Assembly: GCA_031459615.1 (NCBI GenBank)
Contig: JAVKIE010000006.1
Location: 62,001-126,000 of the forward strand
DNA from: Calidihabitans tengchongensis
GTDB lineage: Bacteria; Sysuimicrobiota; Sysuimicrobiia; Sysuimicrobiales; Kaftiobacteriaceae
Direction of reading: 5' to 3'
Length of the DNA stretch: 64,000 nucleotides
Part shown: piece by piece, positions 8,238 through 16,652 of the stretch
Numbering within the stretch: the stretch's first letter is position 1
How the letters are laid out: each line of letters begins with the position of its first letter
Program-made: the position numbers and the translations under genes
Notes under the pieces: generated by a model
What the model saw: only the letters and a program-made list of their open reading frames with translations
Databases searched by the model: none
What the model was told of the DNA's origin: nothing

Positions 8238-8415
8238 CTGTCCCCACAAGGACGCGGGGACAGTCCCCACCCCCTGCTGGGGACAGTCCCCATAACGCGG
8301 CAGGTGGAGTACAGCGGCCCGCGAGTGGAGACAGACGCCGCTGCGTGGAGGAGGAGGAGGACTGTCCCCCGACCAGTTGGGGGACTGTCCCCGGGTCAGG
8401 TCGGGGACTGTCCCC
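8236..8415. repeat. cluster of six GGGGACWGTCCCC palindromes
   Basis: Copies lie at 8236-8245 (truncated), 8256-8268, 8279-8291, 8359-8370 (imperfect), 8379-8392 and 8403-8415. Three copies have central A and three have central T, so both orientations occur. They fill the gap between the convergent genes pucG and allB, and the last copy lies inside the allB coding end. Paired copies could fold as bidirectional terminators. No transposase of any kind is nearby. Confidence 0.85.
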
Positions 8416-9763
8416 GGAGCGGGCGGATCCATTGCCCGCCCGCCTCCGCCACGATGTCGCCATCCTGGACGATGACCTGGCCGCGGCGCAGGACATGGGT
8501 GATCCACCCCTGCATCTGCCAGCCGACGAACGGCGAATGGGGGTGGCGGGAGCGCAGCCAGCCGCGATCCACCGTCCACCGCCGATCTGGATCCACCACC
8601 ACCAGGTCGGCATCGGCGCCCACCTGGATGGTCCCCTTGCGCGGCCACAGGCCCGCGATGCGGGCCGGAGCGGCGGCCAGCAGCGCCGCGGCCTGCTCCA
8701 GGCTCAGGCCGCGGCGCACGCCTTCGGTCAGCACCAGAGGCACCAGCGTCTGCACTCCGGTGATCCCGCCCCACGCCAGCCAGATGTCCTCCTCCCCCCG
8801 GGCCTTGTCCTCGGTGGGACAGGGCGAGTGATCCGAAGCCAGGCAGTGCACGCGTCCGGCCAGCACCTGCTCCCACAGCCTCTCCACCGTCGGCCGGTCG
8901 CGCAGGGGCGGCGCGCACTTGGCCACCGGCCCCAGCCGCACCAGGTCGTCGTCGGTCAGGGTCAGGTAGTGGGGGCAGGTCTCCACCGTCACCTGCTGCC
9001 CCTGCGCCTGCGCGCGGGCCACCAGGTCCGCACCCTCGGGCACGCTCAGGTGAACCACGTGCAGCCGGCAGCCCGCGCGCGAGGCCAGCAGCACCGCCCG
9101 CTGGATGGCTTCCAGTTCGGCCACCGGGGGACGGGACTCCGCCCACGCGCGGCGGTCCCGCCGCCCCTGCGCCTGCAGGCGCGCGGCCAGAGAGCCGGTG
9201 ATCCCGGCGTTTTCCGCGTGCACCGCCAGGACCAGCCCCGCGCGGGCGATCCGGCGCATGCCCTCGTACAGGGTGCCGTCGTCCACCCACCCGAACTCGG
9301 GGGTCCCGGTGGGGCACAGGAAGGCCTTGAACCCGACCACGCCGGCGGCGGCCAGCGCGTCCAGGTGCTCCAGGTTGTCGGGCACCAGACCGCCCCACAG
9401 GGCGAAGTCCACCACCGACGCCGACTGCGCCGCCTCCACCTTCGCCTGCAGGGCGGGGACGGTGGTGGTGGGCGGGTTCGCGTTGAGGGGCATCTCCACG
9501 GCGGTGGTGACGCCTCCGGCGGCCGCGGCGCGGCTGCCGGGCCCCCACCCTTCCCAGCGGGTGCGCCCGGGCTCGTTGAAGTGCACGTGCAGGTCCACGG
9601 CGCCCGGCAGGACGACCCGCCCCCGGGCGTCCAGGATGTCTTCTCCCCCCAGGGGTTCGGTGGACAGGCTCGCGATGCGGCCGGCACGGATCCCCAGATA
9701 GCCCTCCACCACGCCCGAGGGCGTCACGACCCGTCCGCCAGCGACCACCCGGTCGTAGGTCAC
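8396..9763 (-). CDS. allB: allantoinase (cyclic amidohydrolase)
   Basis: The 455-residue metal-dependent amidohydrolase has the dihydroorotase/hydantoinase signature: His59 and His61 (DLHVHFNEPGRTRWEG), the carboxylated lysine Lys146 (GVVGFKAFLCPTG), His182 (VHAEN), His238 (LHVVHLS) and Asp311 (CLASDHSPCP). It opens the hydantoin ring of allantoin to allantoate, the substrate of the enzyme encoded at 4503. GTG 9763 overlaps the xdhA stop (GTGA). Its last residues, RGQSPT, are encoded by a GGGGACAGTCCCC repeat copy, so the C-terminal tail is repeat-derived. Confidence 0.9.
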   Translation of the reverse strand: MTYDRVVAGGRVVTPSGVVEGYLGIRAGRIASLSTEPLGGEDILDARGRVVLPGAVDLHVHFNEPGRTRWEGWGPGSRAAAAGGVTTAVEMPLNANPPTTTVPALQAKVEAAQSASVVDFALWGGLVPDNLEHLDALAAAGVVGFKAFLCPTGTPEFGWVDDGTLYEGMRRIARAGLVLAVHAENAGITGSLAARLQAQGRRDRRAWAESRPPVAELEAIQRAVLLASRAGCRLHVVHLSVPEGADLVARAQAQGQQVTVETCPHYLTLTDDDLVRLGPVAKCAPPLRDRPTVERLWEQVLAGRVHCLASDHSPCPTEDKARGEEDIWLAWGGITGVQTLVPLVLTEGVRRGLSLEQAAALLAAAPARIAGLWPRKGTIQVGADADLVVVDPDRRWTVDRGWLRSRHPHSPFVGWQMQGWITHVLRRGQVIVQDGDIVAEAGGQWIRPLRGQSPT

Positions 9764-12120
9764 AGCATCCCCAGCGCCTTGGGCACCGGCTCGGGATACG
9801 GAACGTCCGGCACAGGCGCCGGGCCGGACGCGCGCGCCGGAGGGCGCAGCCCGAGGATGTCGTCGGGGCGCAGGGGCACCCGGTTGAGCTCGCGCCCGGT
9901 GGCATCCCGCACGGCCGCCACGATGGCCGCCGTGGACACCACCGTGGAGGGTTCGCCCACCCCCTTGGCACCGAAGGGGACGCCGGGCTCGGGCTCCTCC
10001 ACCAGGACCGACACCACCGGAGGCATGTCCAGGATGGTGGGGATGAGGTAATCGGTAAACGAGGGATTGCGCAGCCGGCCGTCGTCCAGCACGATCTCCT
10101 CCATCAATGCCAGCCCCAGCCCCTGGGCGGTCCCCCCCTCGATCTGCCCGGTGACGTTCAGGGGGTGCAGGGCGCGGCCGACGTCCTGGGCGGCGGCAAT
10201 CTGCACCACCCGCACCAGCCCCAACTCGGTATCCACCTCGACCACGGCCCGCTGGGCGGCAAAGGCGAACGTCACGTGCGGGTCGCCCTGGCCCCGCCGA
10301 TCCAGCGGGGTCGTGCGCCGGTGGCGGTAGACCCGCGTGCACTCGATGGGAGGATCCAGGTACTCCTCCAGGCGCCCCACCGGCCGCTCCCCGGACCACA
10401 CCACCCCGTCCCGGACCGCCAGCTCGCCCGGGACGGGACCGCCCCGCCCGGCGGCACGCCGACGGACCCGCTCCCAGAGTTCTTCCCGCACGGCCCGGCA
10501 TGCCAGCTGGACGGCGCCGCCGGACATCATGGTCTGGCGGGACGCCGAGCTGCTGCCGGCGGATCCCACCAGGGTGTCGGGCGTGTGCAGGACCACCCGG
10601 GACACGCCCAGTTCCTCCCGGGCGATCTGGACCAGCACCGTGTGCACGCCCTGGCCCACCTCCGCCGCCGCGCTGTGCACCTCCACCTCCGGACCGTCGG
10701 GGCCGAGGAACAGCCGCACCCGGGCCTCCGCCGAGTCGTCAAAACCCTCGCTGTAGGCGATGTTTTTGTACCCCACGGCGAACCCCACGCCGCGGCGCAG
10801 GCGCTCGCCCCGGCTGACGTTGCCGGCCCCACCCGGGTAGGACAGGGGGGTGCGCTCCACCGGTTCGGGAGGCAACGGGATGGCGGCGCACCGCCGGATC
10901 AGCTCGCGCACCGGCGCCGTGCCCCGGATGACCTGCCCGGTGGGCAGGACCGAGCCGGTCTGCACCGCGTTGCGCAGCCGCAGCTCCACCGGGTCCATTT
11001 CCAGCGCCCGGGCCAGTTTGTCCATCTGCGCCTCGTGGGCGAAGCACGCCTGCACCGCCCCAAAGCCCCGCATGGCGCCGCAGGGCGGGTTGTGGGTGTA
11101 CACGGCGGTGCCTTCGATCAGGGCGTGGGGGACCTCGTAGGGGCCGGTGGCAAACGTGCTGGCGTTGGCGATCACCGCCGTGGACGATGACGCATACGCG
11201 CCCCCGTCGATGACCACCCGGGCGTACACGTTCACCAGGCGCCCGTCCCGGGTGGCTCCGTGGCGCATCCAGATCCGGGCAGGATGCCGGTGCACGTGCC
11301 CGTAGAAGGACTCCTCCCGGGAGTACACCATCTTCACCGGCCGGCGGGTGCGCAGCGCCAGCAGGCAGGCGTGGATGTGCATGCTGACGTCCTCCCGGGC
11401 CCCGAACGCCCCTCCCACCCCGGCCAGGTGCAGCCGGACCTTGTCGGGCGGCAGCCCCAGACAGGGGGCGATCTGGTCCCGGTCCACGTGCAGCCACTGG
11501 GTGGCCACGTAGAGGTCCACGCCCCCGTCGGCGGCGGGAATGGCCAGCCCGGCCTCCGGGCCCAGCATGGCCTGGTCCTGCATGCCGGTCTCGTAGTAGC
11601 CCTCCACCCACACCTCGGCGGGAGTGGACGGATCGCCGTGGACGATCCGGATGTGCCGCAGGACGTTGCCCCAGGGGTGCACCCGCGGCGCGTCCGGCCG
11701 CAGGGCCGCCTCCACGTCCGTCACCGCCGGCAGGACCTCGTAGTCCACGCGGATCTGCCCGGCCGCGCGCCGCGCCACCTCCAGGTCCACGGCGGCCAGG
11801 ATCGCCACCGGCTCGCCCTGGTAGCGTACGCGCTCCAGGGCCAGCACCGGCTGATCGGGCAGCTCCAGACCGTAGGTCTTGCGTCCGGGCACGTCGTCGG
11901 CCACCAGGACCGCGTAGACGCCGGGAACGCTCAGCGCGCCGGAGATGTCCAGGGAGCGGATGCGGGCGTGGGGGTGGGGACTGCGCAGGGTGTAGCCCCA
12001 CAGCATGTCGTCGGTGTGGAGGTCGCTGCCGAACAGAAACTCGCCGGTGACCTTGGGCACGCCGTCCACGCGGCGGATGCTCTCGCCCACTCCTCCGGAA
12101 GTGCGGGGGACGACTTTCAC
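9760..12120 (-). CDS. xdhA: xanthine dehydrogenase, molybdopterin-binding subunit
   Basis: The 786-residue large subunit of the xanthine oxidase family spans the full molybdopterin region, with a GVGGAFGAREDVSMH-type moco segment, AMRGFGAVQ near residue 345, and the catalytic glutamate in GAKGVGEPST (Glu723). It hydroxylates hypoxanthine to xanthine to urate together with the FAD and 2Fe-2S subunits encoded upstream (xdhB, xdhC). The GTG start lies 67 bp after the amidohydrolase gene, and the 3' end overlaps allB by 4 nt, so urate formation and allantoin hydrolysis are on one transcript. Selenium-dependent variants and other purine hydroxylases of the family cannot be excluded. Confidence 0.92.
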   Translation of the reverse strand: MKVVPRTSGGVGESIRRVDGVPKVTGEFLFGSDLHTDDMLWGYTLRSPHPHARIRSLDISGALSVPGVYAVLVADDVPGRKTYGLELPDQPVLALERVRYQGEPVAILAAVDLEVARRAAGQIRVDYEVLPAVTDVEAALRPDAPRVHPWGNVLRHIRIVHGDPSTPAEVWVEGYYETGMQDQAMLGPEAGLAIPAADGGVDLYVATQWLHVDRDQIAPCLGLPPDKVRLHLAGVGGAFGAREDVSMHIHACLLALRTRRPVKMVYSREESFYGHVHRHPARIWMRHGATRDGRLVNVYARVVIDGGAYASSSTAVIANASTFATGPYEVPHALIEGTAVYTHNPPCGAMRGFGAVQACFAHEAQMDKLARALEMDPVELRLRNAVQTGSVLPTGQVIRGTAPVRELIRRCAAIPLPPEPVERTPLSYPGGAGNVSRGERLRRGVGFAVGYKNIAYSEGFDDSAEARVRLFLGPDGPEVEVHSAAAEVGQGVHTVLVQIAREELGVSRVVLHTPDTLVGSAGSSSASRQTMMSGGAVQLACRAVREELWERVRRRAAGRGGPVPGELAVRDGVVWSGERPVGRLEEYLDPPIECTRVYRHRRTTPLDRRGQGDPHVTFAFAAQRAVVEVDTELGLVRVVQIAAAQDVGRALHPLNVTGQIEGGTAQGLGLALMEEIVLDDGRLRNPSFTDYLIPTILDMPPVVSVLVEEPEPGVPFGAKGVGEPSTVVSTAAIVAAVRDATGRELNRVPLRPDDILGLRPPARASGPAPVPDVPYPEPVPKALGML

Positions 12121-12187
12121 CGCGGTCAGCCTCCCTCCACCCTGGCCCCGCCGTCCCCGCCGGCAGGCGGCAGGAACGTGTGGGTGG

Positions 12188-13582
12188 TCATTCTCCCTGT
12201 CCGCCGCCGGCCCTACCGGCCCGGGCGATGCGCCGGCTGACCCGCCGGGCCCCGGCGGCGATCGCCTCCTCGTCGGCGGTCTGCAGGCGGCCGTCGCGCA
12301 CGACCACCCGTCCGTCCACCACCAGGTGGGTCACCCGCTGCGGGAAGCAGAGGACCAGCGCCGCCACCGGGTCGGCGTCCGCGCCCGCCAGCGCCAGGGC
12401 GTGCACCGAGAACAGGGCCACATCCCCCCGCATTCCCGGCACCAGGGCGCCGATGTCGTCCCGTCCCAGGCAGCGGGCTCCCCCGCGGGTGGCCAGGCGC
12501 AGCACGTCCCGGGCACCCAGGGCAGCCGGATCGCCTCCCGCCCGGGACACCAGCAGGGCCTGGCGGGCCTCGGCCAGCAGGTGGCCGCTGTCGTTGGACG
12601 CCGACCCGTCCACCGCCAGCCCGACCGGGGCTCCGGCGTCCAGCAGCCTGCGGGCGGGCGCGATGCCCGACCCCAGCCGCAGGTTGGACGTCGGACACCA
12701 GGCCACCCCCGTCCCGGTGCGCCCGATGCGGGCCACGTCCCCCTCGTCCAGGTGCACGCAGTGGGCCAGCCACACATCCGTCCCCAGCCAGCCCCACTCG
12801 TCCAGCAGCTCCACCGGGCGCACCCCGAACACCTGGCGGCAGTAGGCCTCCTCGTCCCGGGTCTCGGCGATGTGGGTGTGCAGCCGCACCCCCCGCCGGC
12901 GGGCCAGGGAGGCGGACTCCCGCATCAGGCGCGGCGTGACCGAAAACGGCGAGCAGGGGGCGACGGCGACGCGGACCATCGCCCCCGGGCGCGGGTCGTG
13001 GAAGCGGCGCACCGCGTCCTCGGTGCGGGCCAGGATCGCATCGGTGTCCTCCACCAGGTCGTCGGGGGGCAGGCCGCCGCGGCTGCGGCCCAGATCCATC
13101 GCGCCCCGGCAGGGATGAAACCGCAGGCCGATCTGCCGGGCCACGTCCACCTCCGCCTCCAGCAGGCCGGCGCCGCCCCGGGGAAAGATGTAGGGATGGT
13201 CGGTGGTGGTGGCGCAGCCGGACAGCGCCAGCTCCGCAAGCCCCACGGCCGCCGCGGCCCGCACCCATTCCTCGTCCAGATCCGCCCACACCGGGTACAG
13301 GGCCTGCAGCCAGCCAAACAGTCCCTGGTCCTGGGCCCGCGCCCGGGTAAGGCTCTGGTACAGATGGTGGTGGGTGTTGACCAGGCCCGGCAGCGCCACC
13401 AGGCCGGATCCCCCCAGCACCTGCCCGGCCGGCCGCGGGGGTGGACCCGTCCCCACCCAGGTGATGACGCCGTCCTCGATGAGCACGGACCCACCGGCGA
13501 TCTCGGTGCCGGCGTCGTCCATGGTCACGACGACCTCGCAGGAGTCGATGAGCAGAGAAGCCCTGGGCACAGATGGGGGCAT
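12188..13582 (-). CDS. 8-oxoguanine deaminase-like amidohydrolase (TrzA/AtzB group)
   Basis: The 464-residue amidohydrolase has the metal ligands of the deaminase branch: His71-73 (GLVNTHHHLYQSLTRA), His of LHTHIAETRDE, His of WLAHCVHLDEGD and Asp of LAVDGSASNDSG. The segments TTTDHPYIFPRG and APCSPFSVTPRLMRESA are the form seen in 8-oxoguanine deaminases and hydroxyatrazine hydrolases. Being embedded between the xanthine dehydrogenase small and large subunit genes, it most likely deaminates a guanine-type purine (8-oxoguanine to urate, or guanine to xanthine), feeding the same pathway. It begins 15 bp after xdhC. Exact substrate is inferred. Confidence 0.82.
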   Translation of the reverse strand: MPPSVPRASLLIDSCEVVVTMDDAGTEIAGGSVLIEDGVITWVGTGPPPRPAGQVLGGSGLVALPGLVNTHHHLYQSLTRARAQDQGLFGWLQALYPVWADLDEEWVRAAAAVGLAELALSGCATTTDHPYIFPRGGAGLLEAEVDVARQIGLRFHPCRGAMDLGRSRGGLPPDDLVEDTDAILARTEDAVRRFHDPRPGAMVRVAVAPCSPFSVTPRLMRESASLARRRGVRLHTHIAETRDEEAYCRQVFGVRPVELLDEWGWLGTDVWLAHCVHLDEGDVARIGRTGTGVAWCPTSNLRLGSGIAPARRLLDAGAPVGLAVDGSASNDSGHLLAEARQALLVSRAGGDPAALGARDVLRLATRGGARCLGRDDIGALVPGMRGDVALFSVHALALAGADADPVAALVLCFPQRVTHLVVDGRVVVRDGRLQTADEEAIAAGARRVSRRIARAGRAGGGQGE

Positions 13583-13597
13583 CTCCGTCGGCGCCCG

Positions 13598-14083
13598 TCA
13601 GGCCCGGGATCCCCGGTCCCCGCCCGTCATCCGCTCCGCCGCCAGGCGCACCGCGTCCAGGATCTTCTGGTAGCCGGTGCACCGGCACAGGTTGCCGGCC
13701 AGGGCTTCCCGGACCGTCTCCTCGGACGGAGAGGGGTCCCGTCGGAGCAGGTCCACCACCGCCACCACCAGCCCCGGGGTGCAGAAGCCGCACTGGACCG
13801 CGCCGGCGTCCAGGAACGCCTCCTGGACAGGGTGCAGCCGGCCGCCCTGGGCCAGGGACTCCACCGTGTGCACGGTGCATCCGTCGGCCTGCGCGGCCAG
13901 GACCAGGCAGGCGCACACCAGCTCGCCGTCCAGCCACACCGAGCACGAGCCGCACTCGCCCTGCTCGCAGGCGTTCTTGCTGCCCACCAGACCCAGGGAG
14001 TCCCGCAGCAGGGCCAGCAGGCTGGCCCCCGGCCACACATCCGCCTGCCGCCACGCCCCGTTGACGTTCAGCCGCACCCGCAC
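13598..14083 (-). CDS. xdhC: xanthine dehydrogenase, 2Fe-2S subunit
   Basis: This 161-residue subunit carries both 2Fe-2S clusters of xanthine dehydrogenase. The plant-ferredoxin-type cluster is ligated by Cys39, Cys44, Cys47 and Cys59 (CEQGECGSC...C). The second, all-helical cluster uses Cys98, Cys101, Cys133 and Cys135 (CGFCTPG...CRCTGYQ). It carries electrons from the molybdenum centre to the FAD subunit. GTG 14083 is chosen because GGGAGGTGGGG precedes it and the conserved LNVNG strand follows at once; the frame is open upstream over xdhB but does not match the family. Confidence 0.93.
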   Translation of the reverse strand: MRVRLNVNGAWRQADVWPGASLLALLRDSLGLVGSKNACEQGECGSCSVWLDGELVCACLVLAAQADGCTVHTVESLAQGGRLHPVQEAFLDAGAVQCGFCTPGLVVAVVDLLRRDPSPSEETVREALAGNLCRCTGYQKILDAVRLAAERMTGGDRGSRA

Positions 14084-14108
14084 CGCCCCACCTCCCGCTC
14101 CACCGCCT

Positions 14109-14981
14109 CTAGCCGGCCAGCCGGCGGTCCCCCAGCGCCCACCGCAGTGCCCGGCGGGCCAGGACCGCGCACGCGTGCCGGCGGTATGCCGCCGAACCCC
14201 GCACGTCGTCGATGGGCCGGGCGGCGGCCGCCACGCGCTCCCCGAACTCCTCCACCACCGCATCGGACAGCGCCGCCCGGGGGTCGTCCCACGCGCCGGC
14301 CCGCTGCATCTGCTCGGCGGCGAACCGCTCGGCCTCGGGGGCGCGCAGGACGGTGGGCCCCACCGACCCCAGCGCCACGCGGACGGCCCGCCCGACCTCG
14401 TCCACCACCAGGCAGAGGCTGGCCACGGCGATCACCATGGCGTTGCGGGTGCCCACCTTCAGAAACGACCCCGGTCCCCGCAGGCGCCGCCACCGGACGC
14501 CCAGGATGAGCTCGTCGGGGGCCAGGGCCGTCTGTTTGGGCCCCAGGAAAAACTGATCCCAGGGAAGCGCCCGCACCCGCCCGCCGGCCCGGCCCAGGAC
14601 GACCTCCGCGTCGTGGGCCGCCAGCACGGGCAGGGTGTCCCCGGCCGGGCTGGCGGTGCCCACGTTGCCGCCCAGCGTGCCGCGGTTGCGGATCTGGGGC
14701 GAGCCCACGGTGCGGGCGGCCTGCGCCAGCGGCACGCACCAGGACAGCTCGCGGACCAGGCGGGCGTAGGTCATTCCCGCACCCACAAACACCGCCCCGT
14801 CCTCCTCCCGCCACTGCCGCAGCTCCGGAAGGCGGCTGAGGTCCACCACCGCGTCCGGCCGCAGGCGGTGGAAGTTGATGGCCACCATGACGTCGGTGCC
14901 GCCGGCGATGGGGACGGCCTCCGGGCGCCGGGCCTTCACCTCCAGGGCTTCGGCCAGGGTGCGGGGCAGATACACGTCCAT
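14109..14981 (-). CDS. xdhB: xanthine dehydrogenase, FAD-binding subunit
   Basis: The 290-residue protein has the FAD_binding_5 and CO_deh_flav_C domains. The FAD pyrophosphate loop PIAGGTDVMVAINF lies at about residues 23-36, and the second FAD motif SPQIRNRGTLGGNVGTASPAGDT at about residues 95-117. It passes electrons to NAD. It is the first gene of the minus-strand operon xdhB-xdhC-amidohydrolase-xdhA-allB. ATG 14981 lies inside a perfect 14-bp palindrome, and no good ribosome binding site precedes it. Confidence 0.92.
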   Translation of the reverse strand: MDVYLPRTLAEALEVKARRPEAVPIAGGTDVMVAINFHRLRPDAVVDLSRLPELRQWREEDGAVFVGAGMTYARLVRELSWCVPLAQAARTVGSPQIRNRGTLGGNVGTASPAGDTLPVLAAHDAEVVLGRAGGRVRALPWDQFFLGPKQTALAPDELILGVRWRRLRGPGSFLKVGTRNAMVIAVASLCLVVDEVGRAVRVALGSVGPTVLRAPEAERFAAEQMQRAGAWDDPRAALSDAVVEEFGERVAAAARPIDDVRGSAAYRRHACAVLARRALRWALGDRRLAG

Positions 14982-14992
14982 GGGTACCCATG
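14979..14992. promoter_or_regulatory. CATGGGTACCCATG palindrome at the xdhB start
   Basis: A perfect 14-bp palindrome overlaps the xdhB start codon in the divergent region between the xanthine dehydrogenase operon and the BMP-type transporter. It is placed where a purine-responsive repressor could control both. A TTGACA at 15009-15014 pointing to the transporter lies 16 bp away, with only a weak -10 about 17 bp further. Confidence 0.35.
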
Positions 14993-15093
14993 ACGATTCC
15001 ACGACGGTTTGACACTCCTCCTGCCGGCGCGTCATGGTGGAGCTGGGCCTGCTGCCAGGAGGAAGCGGCGGGCGCCAGGCCAAACTCCCCGAT

Positions 15094-16644
15094 ATGCGCT
15101 CCTCCGCGGGCGTCTCCCATGACCGGCCGGCCGGGACGGGCCCCGTGCGCCTGGCCGTCCGCAACATCACCAAGACCTTCCCGGGGGTCGTGGCCAACGA
15201 CCGCATCACCCTGGATCTGCGGGCGGGGGAGGTGCTGGCGCTGCTGGGGGAAAACGGCGCCGGCAAGACCACCCTGATGAACGTCCTCTACGGCCTGTAC
15301 CAGCCCGACTCCGGGGAGATCCTGCTGGACGGCCGGCCGATCCGTATCCACTCGCCCCGGGACGCGATCGCGTGCGGCATCGGCATGGTGCCCCAGCATT
15401 TCCTGTTGGTGCGCCGGCACACGGTGGCGGAAAACATCGCCCTGGGCCTGGCCGGCACCCCGTTCTGGCGGCCGGTGCGGCAGGTGGCCTCCCGGGTGGA
15501 GGAGTTCGGCCGGCGGTACGGGTTGCGGGTGGATCCCCACGCCGCCGTGTGGCAGCTGTCGGCGAGCGAGCAGCAGCGGGTGGAGATCCTCAAGGCGCTG
15601 CTGCGGGGGGCGGAGATCCTGATCCTGGACGAGCCCACCAGCGTGCTCACCCCCCAGGAGGCGGGCCAGCTGTTCGAGGTCCTGCGGCGGATGCGGGAGG
15701 AAGGCAAGGCGATCATCTTCATCACTCACAAGCTGGACGAGGTCCTGGCCGTGGCCGACCGGGTGACGGTGCTCCGCCGGGGCAGGGTGGTGGGGACCAT
15801 GCCGGCGGCCACCGCAGACACCGCCACCCTGGCCCGCCTGATGGTGGGCCGGGAGCTGGAGAGGGCCCTGCCGCCCCGCCGCCGCCCGAGCGGCCCCCCG
15901 ATCCTGGAGGTGAGCGACCTCTGGGTGCCCGGGGATCGGGGCCGGATGGCGGTGCGGGGCGTGTCGTTCACCGTGGGCGCAGGCGAGATCCTGGGCATCG
16001 CCGGCGTGGCGGGCAACGGACAGCGGGAACTGGTGGAGGCCCTGGCGGGGCTGCGGCCTCCGGCGCGGGGGCAGGTGCGGCTACGGGGAGTCCCGGTGCG
16101 GGGGTGGTCTCCGCGCCAGCTGGCCCGCGCCGGCGTGGCCCACATCCCGGAGGAGCGCACCCGGGCCGGCATCGTCCCGTCCCTGTCGGTGGCCGAGAAC
16201 CTGGCGCTGCGCCGCTACGCCGACCCGCCGTTTGCCCGCGGGCTGCTGCTGCGGCCGGCCGAGATCCTCCGGGTCGGCGCGGAGCTGATCGCCGCCCATG
16301 ACATCCAGACCCCGTCTGCCCGCCACCCCGCCCGGCTGCTGTCGGGGGGAAACATCCAGAAGCTGATCCTGGCCCGGGAGCTGTCCGCGCATCCGGTCCT
16401 GATCATCGCCTCCCATCCCACGGCCGGGCTGGACGTGGCCACCACCGAGCGCATCCACCGGCTCCTGCTGGAGCACCGGGAGCGGGAGGCCGGCGTGCTC
16501 CTGGTGTCCGAGGACCTGGACGAGATTCTGGCCCTGTCCGACCGGATCGGTATCATGTTCGAGGGACGCCTGGCGGCGGTGGTGCCGGCGGGGACCGACC
16601 GGCAGCAGATCGGCCTGTGGATGGCCGGCCAGGCGGCGTCCTGA
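15094..16644 (+). CDS. ABC transporter ATP-binding protein, BMP/nucleoside type (two ATPase domains)
   Basis: The 516-residue protein has two fused ABC ATPase domains. The first has Walker A GENGAGKT, signature LSASEQQ and Walker B ILILDEPTS. The second has a degenerate Walker A region (GVAGNGQRELV), signature LLSGGNIQK and a Walker B-like LIIASHPTAGLD. This asymmetric tandem is characteristic of sugar and purine nucleoside importers (RbsA, NupO, YufO). It heads the operon ATPase-permease-permease-BMP. The start is uncertain: ATG 15094 fits a promoter near 15009, while ATG 15034 in the same frame would add 20 unconserved residues. Context points to purine nucleosides or bases as substrate. 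Confidence 0.9.
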   Translation: MRSSAGVSHDRPAGTGPVRLAVRNITKTFPGVVANDRITLDLRAGEVLALLGENGAGKTTLMNVLYGLYQPDSGEILLDGRPIRIHSPRDAIACGIGMVPQHFLLVRRHTVAENIALGLAGTPFWRPVRQVASRVEEFGRRYGLRVDPHAAVWQLSASEQQRVEILKALLRGAEILILDEPTSVLTPQEAGQLFEVLRRMREEGKAIIFITHKLDEVLAVADRVTVLRRGRVVGTMPAATADTATLARLMVGRELERALPPRRRPSGPPILEVSDLWVPGDRGRMAVRGVSFTVGAGEILGIAGVAGNGQRELVEALAGLRPPARGQVRLRGVPVRGWSPRQLARAGVAHIPEERTRAGIVPSLSVAENLALRRYADPPFARGLLLRPAEILRVGAELIAAHDIQTPSARHPARLLSGGNIQKLILARELSAHPVLIIASHPTAGLDVATTERIHRLLLEHREREAGVLLVSEDLDEILALSDRIGIMFEGRLAAVVPAGTDRQQIGLWMAGQAAS

Positions 16645-16652
16645 GGACCGGA

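Noticed and set aside
8236..8415. The GGGGACWGTCCCC cluster as a CRISPR array.
   Set aside because: The units are 13 bp, irregularly spaced (10-70 bp), occur in both orientations and have no cas genes nearby.
12005..14509. An 834-codon open frame on the plus strand antisense to the xanthine dehydrogenase operon, and similar long antisense frames at 2273-3673, 8234-10051 and 40908-42377.
   Set aside because: High GC content leaves few stop codons in opposite frames. The translations are rich in Arg, Pro, Gly and His with no domain motifs, and each overlaps well-supported genes.
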